From Streptomonospora nanhaiensis (GTDB lineage: Bacteria; Actinomycetota; Actinomycetes; Streptosporangiales; Streptosporangiaceae), in contig NZ_CP113264.1 of the NCBI RefSeq assembly GCF_026642255.1, positions 2,356,001 through 2,420,000 of the forward strand: a stretch of 64,000 bases of DNA, in the 5' to 3' direction. The notes below the pieces were generated by a model. It searched no databases. It had not been told where the DNA came from and was given only the letters and a program-made list of their open reading frames with translations. The translations under genes were made by a program, and so were the position numbers. Below, piece by piece: positions 16,581-24,954 of the stretch (positions within the stretch are counted from its first letter, which is position 1; the number at the start of each line of letters is the position of its first letter).

Positions 16581-17420
16581 ATGGCACAGGCGTCGAACGG
16601 GCCCGGGCGGCTGCCCACGGAAGCGGAGCTGACCCGGGCCGGGCTCGGACTGGCCGTGGAGGGGCCGGTCGCCCGCATCACCATCAGCCGCCCCGAGCGG
16701 CGCAACGCGATGACCGGGCGCACCTGGACCACGTTGGCCCACATCGGCCACACCCTCCCGGCCGATGTCCGAATCGTGGTGATCGCCGGCGAGGGCGACA
16801 TCTTCTCGGCCGGGATCGACCTCGGCATGTTCACCCCCGAGGGCGTGGACGGCGAGCGCTCCATGGTCGGCGGCATCCTCGACGGCTCCTCCACCGGGGC
16901 CGACGTCGAGGAGTACATCGCCGGCCTCCAGGAGGGCTTTCTCTGGCTGCGCCGCCCCGACCTGGTCACCGTCGCCGCGGTCCGGGGCCACGCCATCGGC
17001 GCGGGCTTCCAGCTGGCGCTCTCCTGCGACCTGCGCATCCTCGCCGACGACGCCAAGTTCTGCATGAAGGAGCCCGCGCTCGGCCTCGTCCCCGACCTCA
17101 CCGGGACCAAGCCGCTCGTGGACATCGTCGGCGTCCACCGCGCCGTCGAGATCTGCCTGACCGCCCGCCGCGTCGGCGCCCAGGAGGCCCGTGAGCTCGG
17201 ACTGGCCGAGCTGGTCGTGCCCGCCGACGAACTCCCCGGCGCCGTGGACGACGTCGTCGCCGCGCTGCTCGCCACGAACGCCGAGGCGGCCGCCGCCACC
17301 AAGGCCCTCCTCCGGCAGGCCGCGGGCAACACGCTCGAGGAGCAGGCCGCGGCCGAACGCCGCGCGCAGGTCGCCCGCCTGACCGCCCTCGCCGGGACGA
17401 TGGCGGCCGACAACCGCTGA
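16581..17420 (+). CDS. Enoyl-CoA hydratase/isomerase family protein
   Basis: A 279-residue crotonase-fold enzyme. ISRPERRNAMTG near the start and FSAGIDLGMF (about 74-83) form the CoA/oxyanion region, with AVRGHAIGAGFQLALSCDLRI as the second oxyanion segment. Aligning by eye with rat enoyl-CoA hydratase, both catalytic glutamates seem kept: one in KEPALGLVP and one in HRAVEICLTARRV. It is therefore likely to hydrate a trans-2-enoyl-CoA in beta-oxidation or a related pathway. The substrate chain cannot be told. The N-terminus (1-20) is unusual in length. The ATG is preceded by GGAGG. Confidence 0.9.
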   Translation: MAQASNGPGRLPTEAELTRAGLGLAVEGPVARITISRPERRNAMTGRTWTTLAHIGHTLPADVRIVVIAGEGDIFSAGIDLGMFTPEGVDGERSMVGGILDGSSTGADVEEYIAGLQEGFLWLRRPDLVTVAAVRGHAIGAGFQLALSCDLRILADDAKFCMKEPALGLVPDLTGTKPLVDIVGVHRAVEICLTARRVGAQEARELGLAELVVPADELPGAVDDVVAALLATNAEAAAATKALLRQAAGNTLEEQAAAERRAQVARLTALAGTMAADNR

Positions 17421-17817
17421 CCCGGCGGGCTCGGCGCCGCACCGCGCCGGCGCCGCGCCGCCCCCGGAGGGATGGGGGAGACCCGTATCACCGGTGAAAA
17501 ACCCCCATCCCGTCCCCGTTTCCGGACGATGTCTAGTACGCTTCTGCAAGCGGTCGTCCAGTAATGCCGCGCGCATCCGAGCGCGCCGAGGCCGCACAAG
17601 ACGCGGAGAGCGTGTCGACCCCGTCGGCGCCACTCTTGCCAGAAGAGTTGCTCGTATCCACTCAGTGGGATGCACCGAGCACAGGAGCCCCGAGAATCGA
17701 AGGGGTCCGCTTCCGCGTGTGATCAGGCGCGTTTGTGTGATTTCTTCGCTGGGTCCGCTGTGGCCGTGTGGAGCCTTCCTCGAAACGCCGCCAAACGATG
17801 AGGAAGGTACACGTCAC
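17421..17817 (+). other. Long 5' region of the DEAD-box helicase gene
   Basis: About 400 bp without a gene. A candidate -10-like TAGTACGCT occurs at 17533-17541, so an mRNA leader of about 270 nt is possible. It contains a short ORF starting at ATG 17529 (12 codons to TAA) and several complementary stretches. Long structured leaders are usual for cold-shock RNA helicase genes. The AGGAAGG at 17801-17807 sets the TTG start. Confidence 0.4.
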
Positions 17818-19464
17818 TTGACGACGGACACTGCCGTAATGCCCGCTTTCGACTCCCTGGGTCTGCCCCAGGACATCGTCGACGAGCTGGCCAAGAACGG
17901 TGTGACCACCCCGTTCCCGATCCAGGCCGCCACCATTCCCGACGCCATCGAGGGCCGCGACGTCCTCGGCTGCGGTCGTACCGGATCGGGCAAGACCCTG
18001 GCCTTCGGCCTGCCGGTCCTGATGCGCGCCGCAGAGCGCCGCGCCGCCGCCAACCGCCCCAGGGCCCTGATCCTGGTGCCCACGCGCGAACTCGCCCACC
18101 AGGTGCGCGACGCCCTTCGCGGTTACTCCCGCATCGTGGGCGTGCGCGTCGGCGACGTCGTCGGCGGCAGCTCCTACACCCGCCAGATCAACGAACTTCG
18201 CCGCGGCGTCGAGATCCTCGTCGCCACCCCGGGCCGCCTCAGCGACCTCATCGACCAGGGCGCCTGCGACCTGAGCGACGTCGAGGTCTCGGTGCTGGAC
18301 GAGGCCGACCAGATGTGCGACATGGGCTTCATGCCCCAGGTCAGCGAGCTCCTCGACCAGGTGCGCCCCGACGGCCAGACGCTGCTGTTCTCGGCCACGC
18401 TCGACGGCGACGTCGACAAGCTGGTCCGCAAGTACATGAACGACCCGCAGACCCACTCCGTGGACCCGCCGGTCTCCCAGGTCACCGCCATGGAGCACCA
18501 CCTGCTCAAGGTGCTGCCCCGTGACAAGAACAAGATCATCACCCAGATCGCCGCGCGCGACGGCCGCACGATCCTGTTCGTGCGCAGCAAGTACCGCGCC
18601 GACGCCATCAGCGAGCAGCTGGCGGCGGCGGGCGTGCCCTGCGCGTCCCTGCACGGCGGCAAGACGCAGAGCGTGCGCACCCGCACCCTCGCCAAGTTCC
18701 GCGAGGGCAAGATCCAGGCGCTGGTCGCCACCGACGTCGCCGCCCGCGGCATCCACGTCGACGGCATCGACATGGTCGTCAACATCGACCTGCCCACCGG
18801 GCACAAGGACTACCTGCACCGTGGAGGCCGCACGGCCCGCGCCGGCGCCTCCGGCCTGGTCGTCTCCCTGGTCGCGCCCAACCAGCGCCGCATGGCCCGC
18901 CGCCTGCTCAGCGACGCCGGCGTCGACGCCAAGCAGCACCTGGTCAACCCGGGCGACGAGCTGCTCACCGAGGTGACCGGGGCCAAGGAGCCCTCCTGGG
19001 AGCCGTGGATCGAGCCGCCGGAGCCCGTGCGCGAGCGCCGCGGACGCGGCGGCCCCCGCCGTGGAGGCTACGGCGGCGGTGGCGGCGGCTACCGGGGCGG
19101 CGGCTACCGCGGTGACCGCAGTGGCGGTGGCGGCGGCTACCGCGGCGGCGGTGGCGGCGGCTACCAGGGCGACCGTCCCCGCACCGACCGCGGTGAGGGC
19201 GGCGGTTTCCGTGAGGGCGAGCGCCCCCGCGGCGAGGGCGGCGGCTACCGCGGCGGCGAGCGCCGCGAGTACGCACCGCGCTCCGAGGGCGGCTACCGCG
19301 GTGACAACCGCGGTGGCGGCGGCTACCGGGGCGGCAGCGGCGGCGGCTACCGCGGTGACCGCAGTGGCGGTGGCGGCGGCTACCGCGGCGGCAGTGGCGG
19401 TGGCGGCGGCTACCGGGGCGACCGTCCCCGCACCGACCGCTACGACTCCGCCCCGCAGCACTAG
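17818..19464 (+). CDS. DEAD-box ATP-dependent RNA helicase with RGG-type tail
   Basis: A 548-residue RNA helicase. All core motifs are present: Q motif (FDSLGLP...PFPIQ), Walker A GRTGSGKT, PTRELA, GG, TPGR, the DEAD box as VLDEADQM, SATL, then in the second RecA domain TILFVRSK, RTLAKFREG, TDVAARGI and HRGGRTARAG. From about residue 400 the tail is almost wholly Gly/Arg/Tyr/Asp (GGYRGG, GDRSGGGGGYRG, DRPRTDR), an RNA-binding, probably phase-separating region. It would remodel RNA or ribosomes, for example in the cold. TTG 17818 is chosen for its AGGAAGG; ATG 17839 is an alternative seven codons in. Confidence 0.93.
   Translation: MTTDTAVMPAFDSLGLPQDIVDELAKNGVTTPFPIQAATIPDAIEGRDVLGCGRTGSGKTLAFGLPVLMRAAERRAAANRPRALILVPTRELAHQVRDALRGYSRIVGVRVGDVVGGSSYTRQINELRRGVEILVATPGRLSDLIDQGACDLSDVEVSVLDEADQMCDMGFMPQVSELLDQVRPDGQTLLFSATLDGDVDKLVRKYMNDPQTHSVDPPVSQVTAMEHHLLKVLPRDKNKIITQIAARDGRTILFVRSKYRADAISEQLAAAGVPCASLHGGKTQSVRTRTLAKFREGKIQALVATDVAARGIHVDGIDMVVNIDLPTGHKDYLHRGGRTARAGASGLVVSLVAPNQRRMARRLLSDAGVDAKQHLVNPGDELLTEVTGAKEPSWEPWIEPPEPVRERRGRGGPRRGGYGGGGGGYRGGGYRGDRSGGGGGYRGGGGGGYQGDRPRTDRGEGGGFREGERPRGEGGGYRGGERREYAPRSEGGYRGDNRGGGGYRGGSGGGYRGDRSGGGGGYRGGSGGGGGYRGDRPRTDRYDSAPQH
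19027..19440 (+). repeat. In-frame repeats encoding the RGG/GGYRG tail
   Basis: Imperfect repeats of GGCGGCTACCGCGGCGG-like units code for GGYRG and GDRSGGGGGYRG blocks. The block GGYRGDRSGGGGGYRGG occurs twice, so the tract is a likely site of recombination and length change. Confidence 0.75.
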
Positions 19465-19478
19465 GGTGTGAACGGACC

Positions 19479-19517
19479 CGGGCCCGGCAGGATCTCCTGC
19501 CGGGCCCGAGCCTTTTC
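19479..19517 (+). terminator. Rho-independent terminator after DEAD-box gene
   Basis: A 14-bp perfect stem (CGGGCCCGGCAGGA and complement, 2-nt nominal loop) followed by AGCCTTTT, 15 nt after the stop. Confidence 0.85.
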
Positions 19518-19753
19518 CGGGGTTGTACACCTCTCTCGGACAGCGGCGCCCCGCGCGGGTCCGAGCCCCGGGACGGGGCGGTCGTAGGGAGGGCCGCCGC
19601 GCGGCCACGGGCCCGCCCGGGGGTGGTGACCCATTACGGTCCTTTACCGCCCCTTCGCGTGTCCGAATCGCCCGGAACCGCAGGGGGCGTGGACAGTTGC
19701 GGGACAGCCCCGATGTCGCACTCGGGACCACCACGCCGCCTGAAGGGGAACGC

Positions 19754-21358
19754 GTGAACGTCCTCAACGTCCTTCTCGTCACCGTCAACGACTTCTTCTG
19801 GAGCTACCTCCTCATCCCGCTCCTGGTCGTTCTCGCCGTCTACTTCACGGTGCGGTCGGGTTTCGTGCAGCTGCGCCTGCTCCCCGAGATGTTCCGGGTG
19901 CTGCGGAGCAGCCCGGGGACGGCGCCCGACGGTGGCAGGGAGATCTCGTCCTTCCAGGCCTTCGCGATCTCCGCCGCCTCCCGGGTGGGGACGGGGAACA
20001 TCGTCGGCGTGGCCACCGCGATCATGCTCGGCGGGCCGGGCGCTGTCTTCTGGATGTGGGCCATGTCCTGCGTGCTGGGGGCCGCGGCGTTCGTGGAGTC
20101 GACGCTGGCCCAGCTGTACAAGGTGCGCACCAGCACGGGGTTCCGGGGCGGACCCGCGTACTACATGCTGCACGGGCTGGGCCAGAGGTGGATGGGTGCC
20201 CTCTTCGCGGTCCTCATCACCGTCACCTTCAGCCTCGTCTTCAACTCCGTGCAGGCCAACAGCATCACGGGCGCCATCTCCACCTCTATGCAGGAGCTGG
20301 GCGCGCCCACCGGCTGGTTCCTGAGCGTCCTGGTCGGGCTGGCGCTGGTCGGGCTGACCGCCGCCGTCGTCTTCGGCGGGGTGCGGCGCATCGCGACGGT
20401 CGCCCAGGCGCTCGTCCCCCTCATGGCGATCCTCTACATCCTCCTCGGCCTGGCCGTGGTGGTCCTCAACATCGGCGAGCTGCCCCGGGTCGTCGGCGAC
20501 ATCTTCGCCTCCGCGTTCGGGCTGCGCGAGTTCACGGCCGGCGGCGTGGGCGCGGCGCTCGTGCAGGGCATGCGGCGGGGCATGTTCTCCAACGAGGCGG
20601 GCCTGGGGTCCGCCCCCAACGCCGGAGCCACCGCGTCGGTCTCCCACCCCGCCAAGCAGGGGCTCGTGCAGACCCTCGGTGTGTACTTCGACACCTGGCT
20701 GGTGTGCTCGGTGACCGCGTTCATCGTCCTCGTGTACAACCCCGACTTCACCACCGAGACCGGGGCCGAGGTCACCCAGCGGGCGCTCCAGTCCTCTCTG
20801 GGGAGCTGGTCGGTGCACGCCCTCACGGTGATCCTGTTCCTGCTGGCCTTCACCTCCGTGCTGGGCAACTACTACTACGGCGAGTCCAACCTCCGGTTCC
20901 TGGACGCCGACCCGCAGCACATGACCTACTTCCGCTACGCGGTGCTGGCCGCGGTGTTCATCGGCTCCGTGGCGCCGCTGACGCTGGTGTGGAACCTCGC
21001 CGACATCTCCATGGGCGTCATGGCGACCGTCAACCTCGTGGCACTGGCGCCGCTGTCGGCCGTCGCCTTCCGGCTGCTGGGCGACTACAGCCGCCAGCTG
21101 CGCAACGGGCTCGACCCGCAGTTCACGCTGTCCAAGATGCCCGACCTGCGGAACGTGGAGTGCTGGGGGCCCGCGTCCGGCTCCCTTCCCGACGACGTCC
21201 AGCGCGGGGAGGGGGAGGCGCCCGGCGACCCGGCCTCGGCGCTGGCGGAGCGGGACGCGGACACGCGGGACGGCGGGGCGGGCGGAGCCCACGCGGACCC
21301 CGGTGAGGAGGAGGGCCCCTCCGACGACGGCCGCGACGAGGGCCCCGGGGAACGCTAG
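19754..21358 (+). CDS. Alanine/glycine:cation symporter (AGCS family)
   Basis: A 534-residue sodium-coupled amino-acid carrier with about ten to eleven hydrophobic helices. AGCS hallmarks are clear: FQAFAISAASRVGTGNIVGVA (about 62-82) and the loop-helix RRGMFSNEAGLGSAPNAGAT, which lines the substrate and sodium site. Alanine or glycine is the probable substrate. The C-terminal 75 residues after the last helix are polar and acidic and look disordered; they are longer than usual. GTG 19754 has AAGGGGA upstream. The gene is alone in its unit, between the helicase terminator and the Zur-type promoter of the next operon. Confidence 0.93.
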   Translation: MNVLNVLLVTVNDFFWSYLLIPLLVVLAVYFTVRSGFVQLRLLPEMFRVLRSSPGTAPDGGREISSFQAFAISAASRVGTGNIVGVATAIMLGGPGAVFWMWAMSCVLGAAAFVESTLAQLYKVRTSTGFRGGPAYYMLHGLGQRWMGALFAVLITVTFSLVFNSVQANSITGAISTSMQELGAPTGWFLSVLVGLALVGLTAAVVFGGVRRIATVAQALVPLMAILYILLGLAVVVLNIGELPRVVGDIFASAFGLREFTAGGVGAALVQGMRRGMFSNEAGLGSAPNAGATASVSHPAKQGLVQTLGVYFDTWLVCSVTAFIVLVYNPDFTTETGAEVTQRALQSSLGSWSVHALTVILFLLAFTSVLGNYYYGESNLRFLDADPQHMTYFRYAVLAAVFIGSVAPLTLVWNLADISMGVMATVNLVALAPLSAVAFRLLGDYSRQLRNGLDPQFTLSKMPDLRNVECWGPASGSLPDDVQRGEGEAPGDPASALAERDADTRDGGAGGAHADPGEEEGPSDDGRDEGPGER

Positions 21359-21432
21359 CCGCGTCCCGCCGGGCGGACGCGCTCCTGCCACCGGGGGAGC
21401 GTCGTCCACAGGAAACGCCGGGTCGTCCCGGG

Positions 21433-21454
21433 CGAAAACGATTTTCGGTACTAT
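21433..21454 (+). promoter_or_regulatory. Probable Zur box overlapping the promoter of the permease pair
   Basis: CGAAAACGATTTTCG (21433-21447) is a perfect inverted repeat around CGA and closely fits the Streptomyces Zur consensus TGAAAATnATTTTCA. TACTAT (21449-21454), a good -10 element, follows directly, so a bound repressor would block the polymerase. The gene start is at 21491. Confidence 0.65.
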
Positions 21455-21490
21455 GCGTGAAGATCCCGCCCGACCACCACGGAGACCGAC

Positions 21491-22573
21491 GTGCCCGACC
21501 GGACCACACCGGCCACCGACCCCGGCCCGCCCCCGAGCAGCTCGCTCGGCGACTCCCTCGCCGGGGGGTGGGCGGACCGCGGCGAGGAGCTCCCCCCGGA
21601 GGACTGGGGACGAGCCCGGGGCCGCCGCAGGACCGGGACGGTCTGGCTGTTCGCCCTGTTCATCACCGCGATGGCGCTGGGGCACGCCTGGATCTCCGAC
21701 GAGCTGACCAGTCAGGCCTTCCTCGCGTGGGCCACCATCTTCACCGCGATCAGCTTCCAGGCACTGCCCTTCCTGGTGTTCGGTGTGGCGCTGTCCGCCG
21801 CGCTCACCGCGTTCGTGCCGCCCTCGGCCTACCAGCGGTTCATCCCGTCCAAGCCCAGCCACGCCGTGCCGGTCGCGGGGGCCTCCGGGGCCCTGCTGCC
21901 CGGTTGCGAGTGCGCCTCGGTGCCCATCGCCGGAAGCCTCATCAAGGGCGGGGTCGCCCCGGCCGCCGCGCTCACCTTCCTGCTGGCGGCGCCCTCCATC
22001 AACCCGGTCGTCATGATCGCCACGGCGGTGGCCTTCGCCGGGCAGCCCGAGATGATCCTCGCCCGGTTCGTGGCCTCCCTGCTGGCGGCCGTGGTCATCG
22101 GATGGATCTGGGTGCGCTTCGGCCGTGCCGACTGGCTGCGCCTGCCCACGCACAACCACGCGCCCGGGGCCTCCCGGTGGCAGGTCTTCCGCGAGTCGAT
22201 GCTGCACGACATGATGCACGCGGGCGGCTACCTGGTGGTCGGGGGCCTCGCCGCCGCCACCCTCAACATCATGGTGCCCCGCGAGTGGCTGCTGGCGGTC
22301 GCCGGCATGCCGGTGGTCTCGGTCCTCGTGCTCGCCCTCCTGGCCATCCTGCTGTCCATCTGCTCCGAGGCCGACGCGTTCGTCGCCGTCAGCCTCACCG
22401 ACTTCTCGCCCACGGCCAAACTCGCGTTCATGGTGATCGGGCCGATCGTCGACCTCAAGCTCCTCGCGATGCAGGCGGGCGTGTTCGGCTGGCGCTTCGT
22501 GGCCCGCTTCGCCCCGCTGTGCCTGCTGGTCGGCCTGCTCAGCACGTTCCTGATCGGAGGACTGATCCTGTGA
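21491..22573 (+). CDS. UPF0718/DUF318 family permease
   Basis: A 360-residue integral membrane protein with about eight helices. The family signature LLPGCECASVPIAGSLIKGG (about 135-154) contains the CxC dyad, and a mirror motif occurs in the second half (ILLSICSEADAFVAVSL). UPF0718 members include YraQ-like permeases, and ArsP-type relatives move metalloid compounds. The cysteines and the Zur-like box upstream suggest handling of zinc or a zinc complex (inference). The stop overlaps the GTG of the next gene (GTGA), so the two proteins are probably made in step. The start GTG 21491 has GGAGA upstream. The first 45 residues are polar and variable. Confidence 0.88.
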   Translation: MPDRTTPATDPGPPPSSSLGDSLAGGWADRGEELPPEDWGRARGRRRTGTVWLFALFITAMALGHAWISDELTSQAFLAWATIFTAISFQALPFLVFGVALSAALTAFVPPSAYQRFIPSKPSHAVPVAGASGALLPGCECASVPIAGSLIKGGVAPAAALTFLLAAPSINPVVMIATAVAFAGQPEMILARFVASLLAAVVIGWIWVRFGRADWLRLPTHNHAPGASRWQVFRESMLHDMMHAGGYLVVGGLAAATLNIMVPREWLLAVAGMPVVSVLVLALLAILLSICSEADAFVAVSLTDFSPTAKLAFMVIGPIVDLKLLAMQAGVFGWRFVARFAPLCLLVGLLSTFLIGGLIL

Positions 22574-23418
22574 ACCGCATCGCCCAGGGACTCACCCTGG
22601 TCCTGCTCGGCGCGGCCGCGCTGACCAGCACGATCCCCACCGACCTCTACCTCAACTGGGTCAAGGCGGGCTTCGGCCCCTTCCTCATCGCCGCAGGCGT
22701 GGCCATGGTCCTGCTCGGCGTGCTCGTCATCGCCTCCGAGCTGCGCGGCGAGGACGAGGCGGAGGAAGAGCACGGGCACGGGGCGGACGCCGAGGTCGTC
22801 GCCGCCGGGAACACGGTGTCGGCGCAGGAGAGCGCGTCCGCCGTGGAGAGGGACTACGAGGAGGCGTACGGGCGCGGGCGCGGTACCCAGGGGCACGACC
22901 ACTCCCGGGCGCCCGGCGTCGCGTGGCTGCTCCTGCTGCCGGTGCTCGCCGTGTTCGTCGTCGCCCCGCCCGCGCTGGGCTCCTACACGGTGGAGGCCAC
23001 CTCCGGCTCCTCCGGACCGCCCCCGGAGGACCGGCGCGCGGGCGCCTTCGACGACGGGGTCGAGGAGGCCGCTCCGGGCGAGGTCGTCTCCATGGACATC
23101 CGCCAGTTCGTGATGCGCGCCTGGATCGACGAGGACCGCCTGCTGGTCGGCCAGGAGGTCGAGCTCACCGGGTTCGCGGTGCCGGAGAAGGACGGCGACG
23201 GGTGGTACCTCGCCCGCCTCCAGATGGCCTGCTGCGCCGCCGACGCCGTCGTGAACAAGGTGTACATCTCCAACGAGCCCGCGCCCGAGGCGGACACCTG
23301 GTGGACGGTGCGCGGCACCTGGGTGGAGCCCGAGGGCGAGCTCTCCGAGGTGAGCCAGCACGAGTTGACGGCCCTGGAGGTCCAGGAGGTCACCAACCCG
23401 CCGGACCCCTACGAGTAG
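22570..23418 (+). CDS. TIGR03943 family putative permease subunit
   Basis: A 282-residue partner of the upstream permease. Two N-terminal helices (about 5-20 and 35-58) precede a His/Glu-rich cytosolic loop (EEEHGHGADAE, GHDHSRAPG) that could bind metal. One further helix (about 115-135) leads to an extracytoplasmic domain with an OB-like fold containing MACCAADA (about 218-225), the conserved cysteine motif of this family. The pair corresponds to the YcgQ/YcgR-type two-gene permeases. Translation is coupled by a 4-nt overlap. Function is not proven. The Zur-like site, His-rich loop and Cys pair all point to zinc or a similar metal. Confidence 0.88.
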   Translation: MNRIAQGLTLVLLGAAALTSTIPTDLYLNWVKAGFGPFLIAAGVAMVLLGVLVIASELRGEDEAEEEHGHGADAEVVAAGNTVSAQESASAVERDYEEAYGRGRGTQGHDHSRAPGVAWLLLLPVLAVFVVAPPALGSYTVEATSGSSGPPPEDRRAGAFDDGVEEAAPGEVVSMDIRQFVMRAWIDEDRLLVGQEVELTGFAVPEKDGDGWYLARLQMACCAADAVVNKVYISNEPAPEADTWWTVRGTWVEPEGELSEVSQHELTALEVQEVTNPPDPYE

Positions 23419-23507
23419 CCCCTGGAGGGTGTCCGGTTCCTCCCTGAGTCGGACGATGGCCCCTCTCCTGCTCACTCTTCGCCACACCGTTCACCATTCG
23501 CCGGTTT

Positions 23508-24941
23508 ATGGTCGCACTGAGTGACAATGGGCGGGTGTCAGAGCGGAGCGACGGAAGCCGGGGAGGGTGGGGCCGACTGCGCCCCCGGTCGATCCGTGCC
23601 AGGGTCACCACCGGGGCCGTGGTCACCCTGATCCTGATCACCGGCCTGTCGCTCTCCCTCAGCAGCTTCCTGATCCGGGAGATCTCGCTGACCCAGATCA
23701 GGGACCAGGCGGACGACGAGGCCCGCCGGGTCTCCGAACGGATCGCCACCGAGCGCTACCAGGGCCCGATCCCCGACGGCGAGACGGTCCTGCGCGTGCA
23801 GGTCGTCGACTGGGACACGGGCGAAGTGGTCGCGGCCACCGACGCGATGGAGGGCAAGCCCCCGGTGACGGACGAGCGTCCGAAGCCGGGGGACTTCCGC
23901 CTCCAGACCACCGTCTGCGGCGACATCGCGGGCCCCGAGCCCAGGGACTGCCTGCTCGTGGTCGGGTACGGCCTCGCCGACTCCGCCTACGGCGAGGTAC
24001 TGGTCCTGGCGGCGGCGAGGTCGCCCAGCATCCTGGGCACGTCCCTGGTCGAGGCGGTCCTGGTGGGGACCTCCGTGGCCTTCCTCGTGATCACCGCGAC
24101 CGTCATCTGGTTCTGGGTCGGGCGTGCGCTGCGGCCCGTGGAGAGGATCAGCGCCCAGCTCGACATGCTCTCCGTCACCGACCTGAACCGCAGGCTCCCG
24201 GTCCCCGGGACCCACGACGAGATCGCCCACCTGGCCCGCACGGCCAACGCGAGCCTGGCGCGGCTCGACGAGGCGGTCACCCGGCAGAGGCGGTTCGTCT
24301 CCGACGCCTCGCACGAGCTGCGCAACCCCATCGCCGGGATGCGCACCAAGCTGGAGGTCGAGCTCTCCGACCCCGACCCCGACGCCCGCTCGCGCGAACT
24401 GCTGCTCACCGGCCTGCTCTCCGACACCGAGAGGCTGGAGAACATCGTCTCGGACCTGCTCGAACTCGCCCGCCTGGACAAGGACGTGGCCCGCGAACGG
24501 GAGGAGGTGGACCTGGAGGCGCTCATCAGGGAGGAGTTCGTCGACGAGCGGCGCCACCCCGCGCTGCGGATGCACTCCTCCGGGCCCGTCCGGGCGACCG
24601 TCAACCGGCTCCGCCTGGTCCGCGTCCTCACCAACCTGGTCGCCAACGCCGAACGCCACGCGCGGTCCAGGATCGACATCGTCGTCGAGCGGGACGGTGA
24701 CGCGGCCGTGGTGGAGGTCCACGACGACGGGGCGGGGATCCCCTCCATGGACCGTGAACGGATCTTCGAGCGGTTCGCGCGGCTCAAGGAGTCGCGTGAG
24801 CGCGACCCGGGCGGGAGCGGGCTCGGTCTGGCCATCTCGCGTGAGATCGTCCAGTCCCACGGAGGCAGCCTCGTGGCCGGGCACAGCGACCTGCTGGGCG
24901 GTGCGGTCTTCACCTTCCGCATCCCCGACACGACCGAGTAG
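23508..24941 (+). CDS. Orphan sensor histidine kinase
   Basis: A 477-residue membrane sensor kinase. TM1 is at about 36-58, followed by an extracytoplasmic sensor (60-180), TM2 (about 185-210) and a HAMP domain (FWVGRALRPVERISAQLDML). The H-box is FVSDASHELRNPIAGM, with His the phosphoacceptor, and the HATPase domain has NLVANAERHA, DDGAGIP and GSGLGLAISREIV. No response-regulator gene lies next to it; the next gene encodes an AI-2E permease starting 13 nt on. Its partner is therefore elsewhere or it acts on a shared regulator. The start is uncertain: ATG 23508 has no ribosome site, and GTG 23535 is an in-frame option. Confidence 0.9.
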   Translation: MVALSDNGRVSERSDGSRGGWGRLRPRSIRARVTTGAVVTLILITGLSLSLSSFLIREISLTQIRDQADDEARRVSERIATERYQGPIPDGETVLRVQVVDWDTGEVVAATDAMEGKPPVTDERPKPGDFRLQTTVCGDIAGPEPRDCLLVVGYGLADSAYGEVLVLAAARSPSILGTSLVEAVLVGTSVAFLVITATVIWFWVGRALRPVERISAQLDMLSVTDLNRRLPVPGTHDEIAHLARTANASLARLDEAVTRQRRFVSDASHELRNPIAGMRTKLEVELSDPDPDARSRELLLTGLLSDTERLENIVSDLLELARLDKDVAREREEVDLEALIREEFVDERRHPALRMHSSGPVRATVNRLRLVRVLTNLVANAERHARSRIDIVVERDGDAAVVEVHDDGAGIPSMDRERIFERFARLKESRERDPGGSGLGLAISREIVQSHGGSLVAGHSDLLGGAVFTFRIPDTTE

Positions 24942-24954
24942 TCGGGACAGGGAC

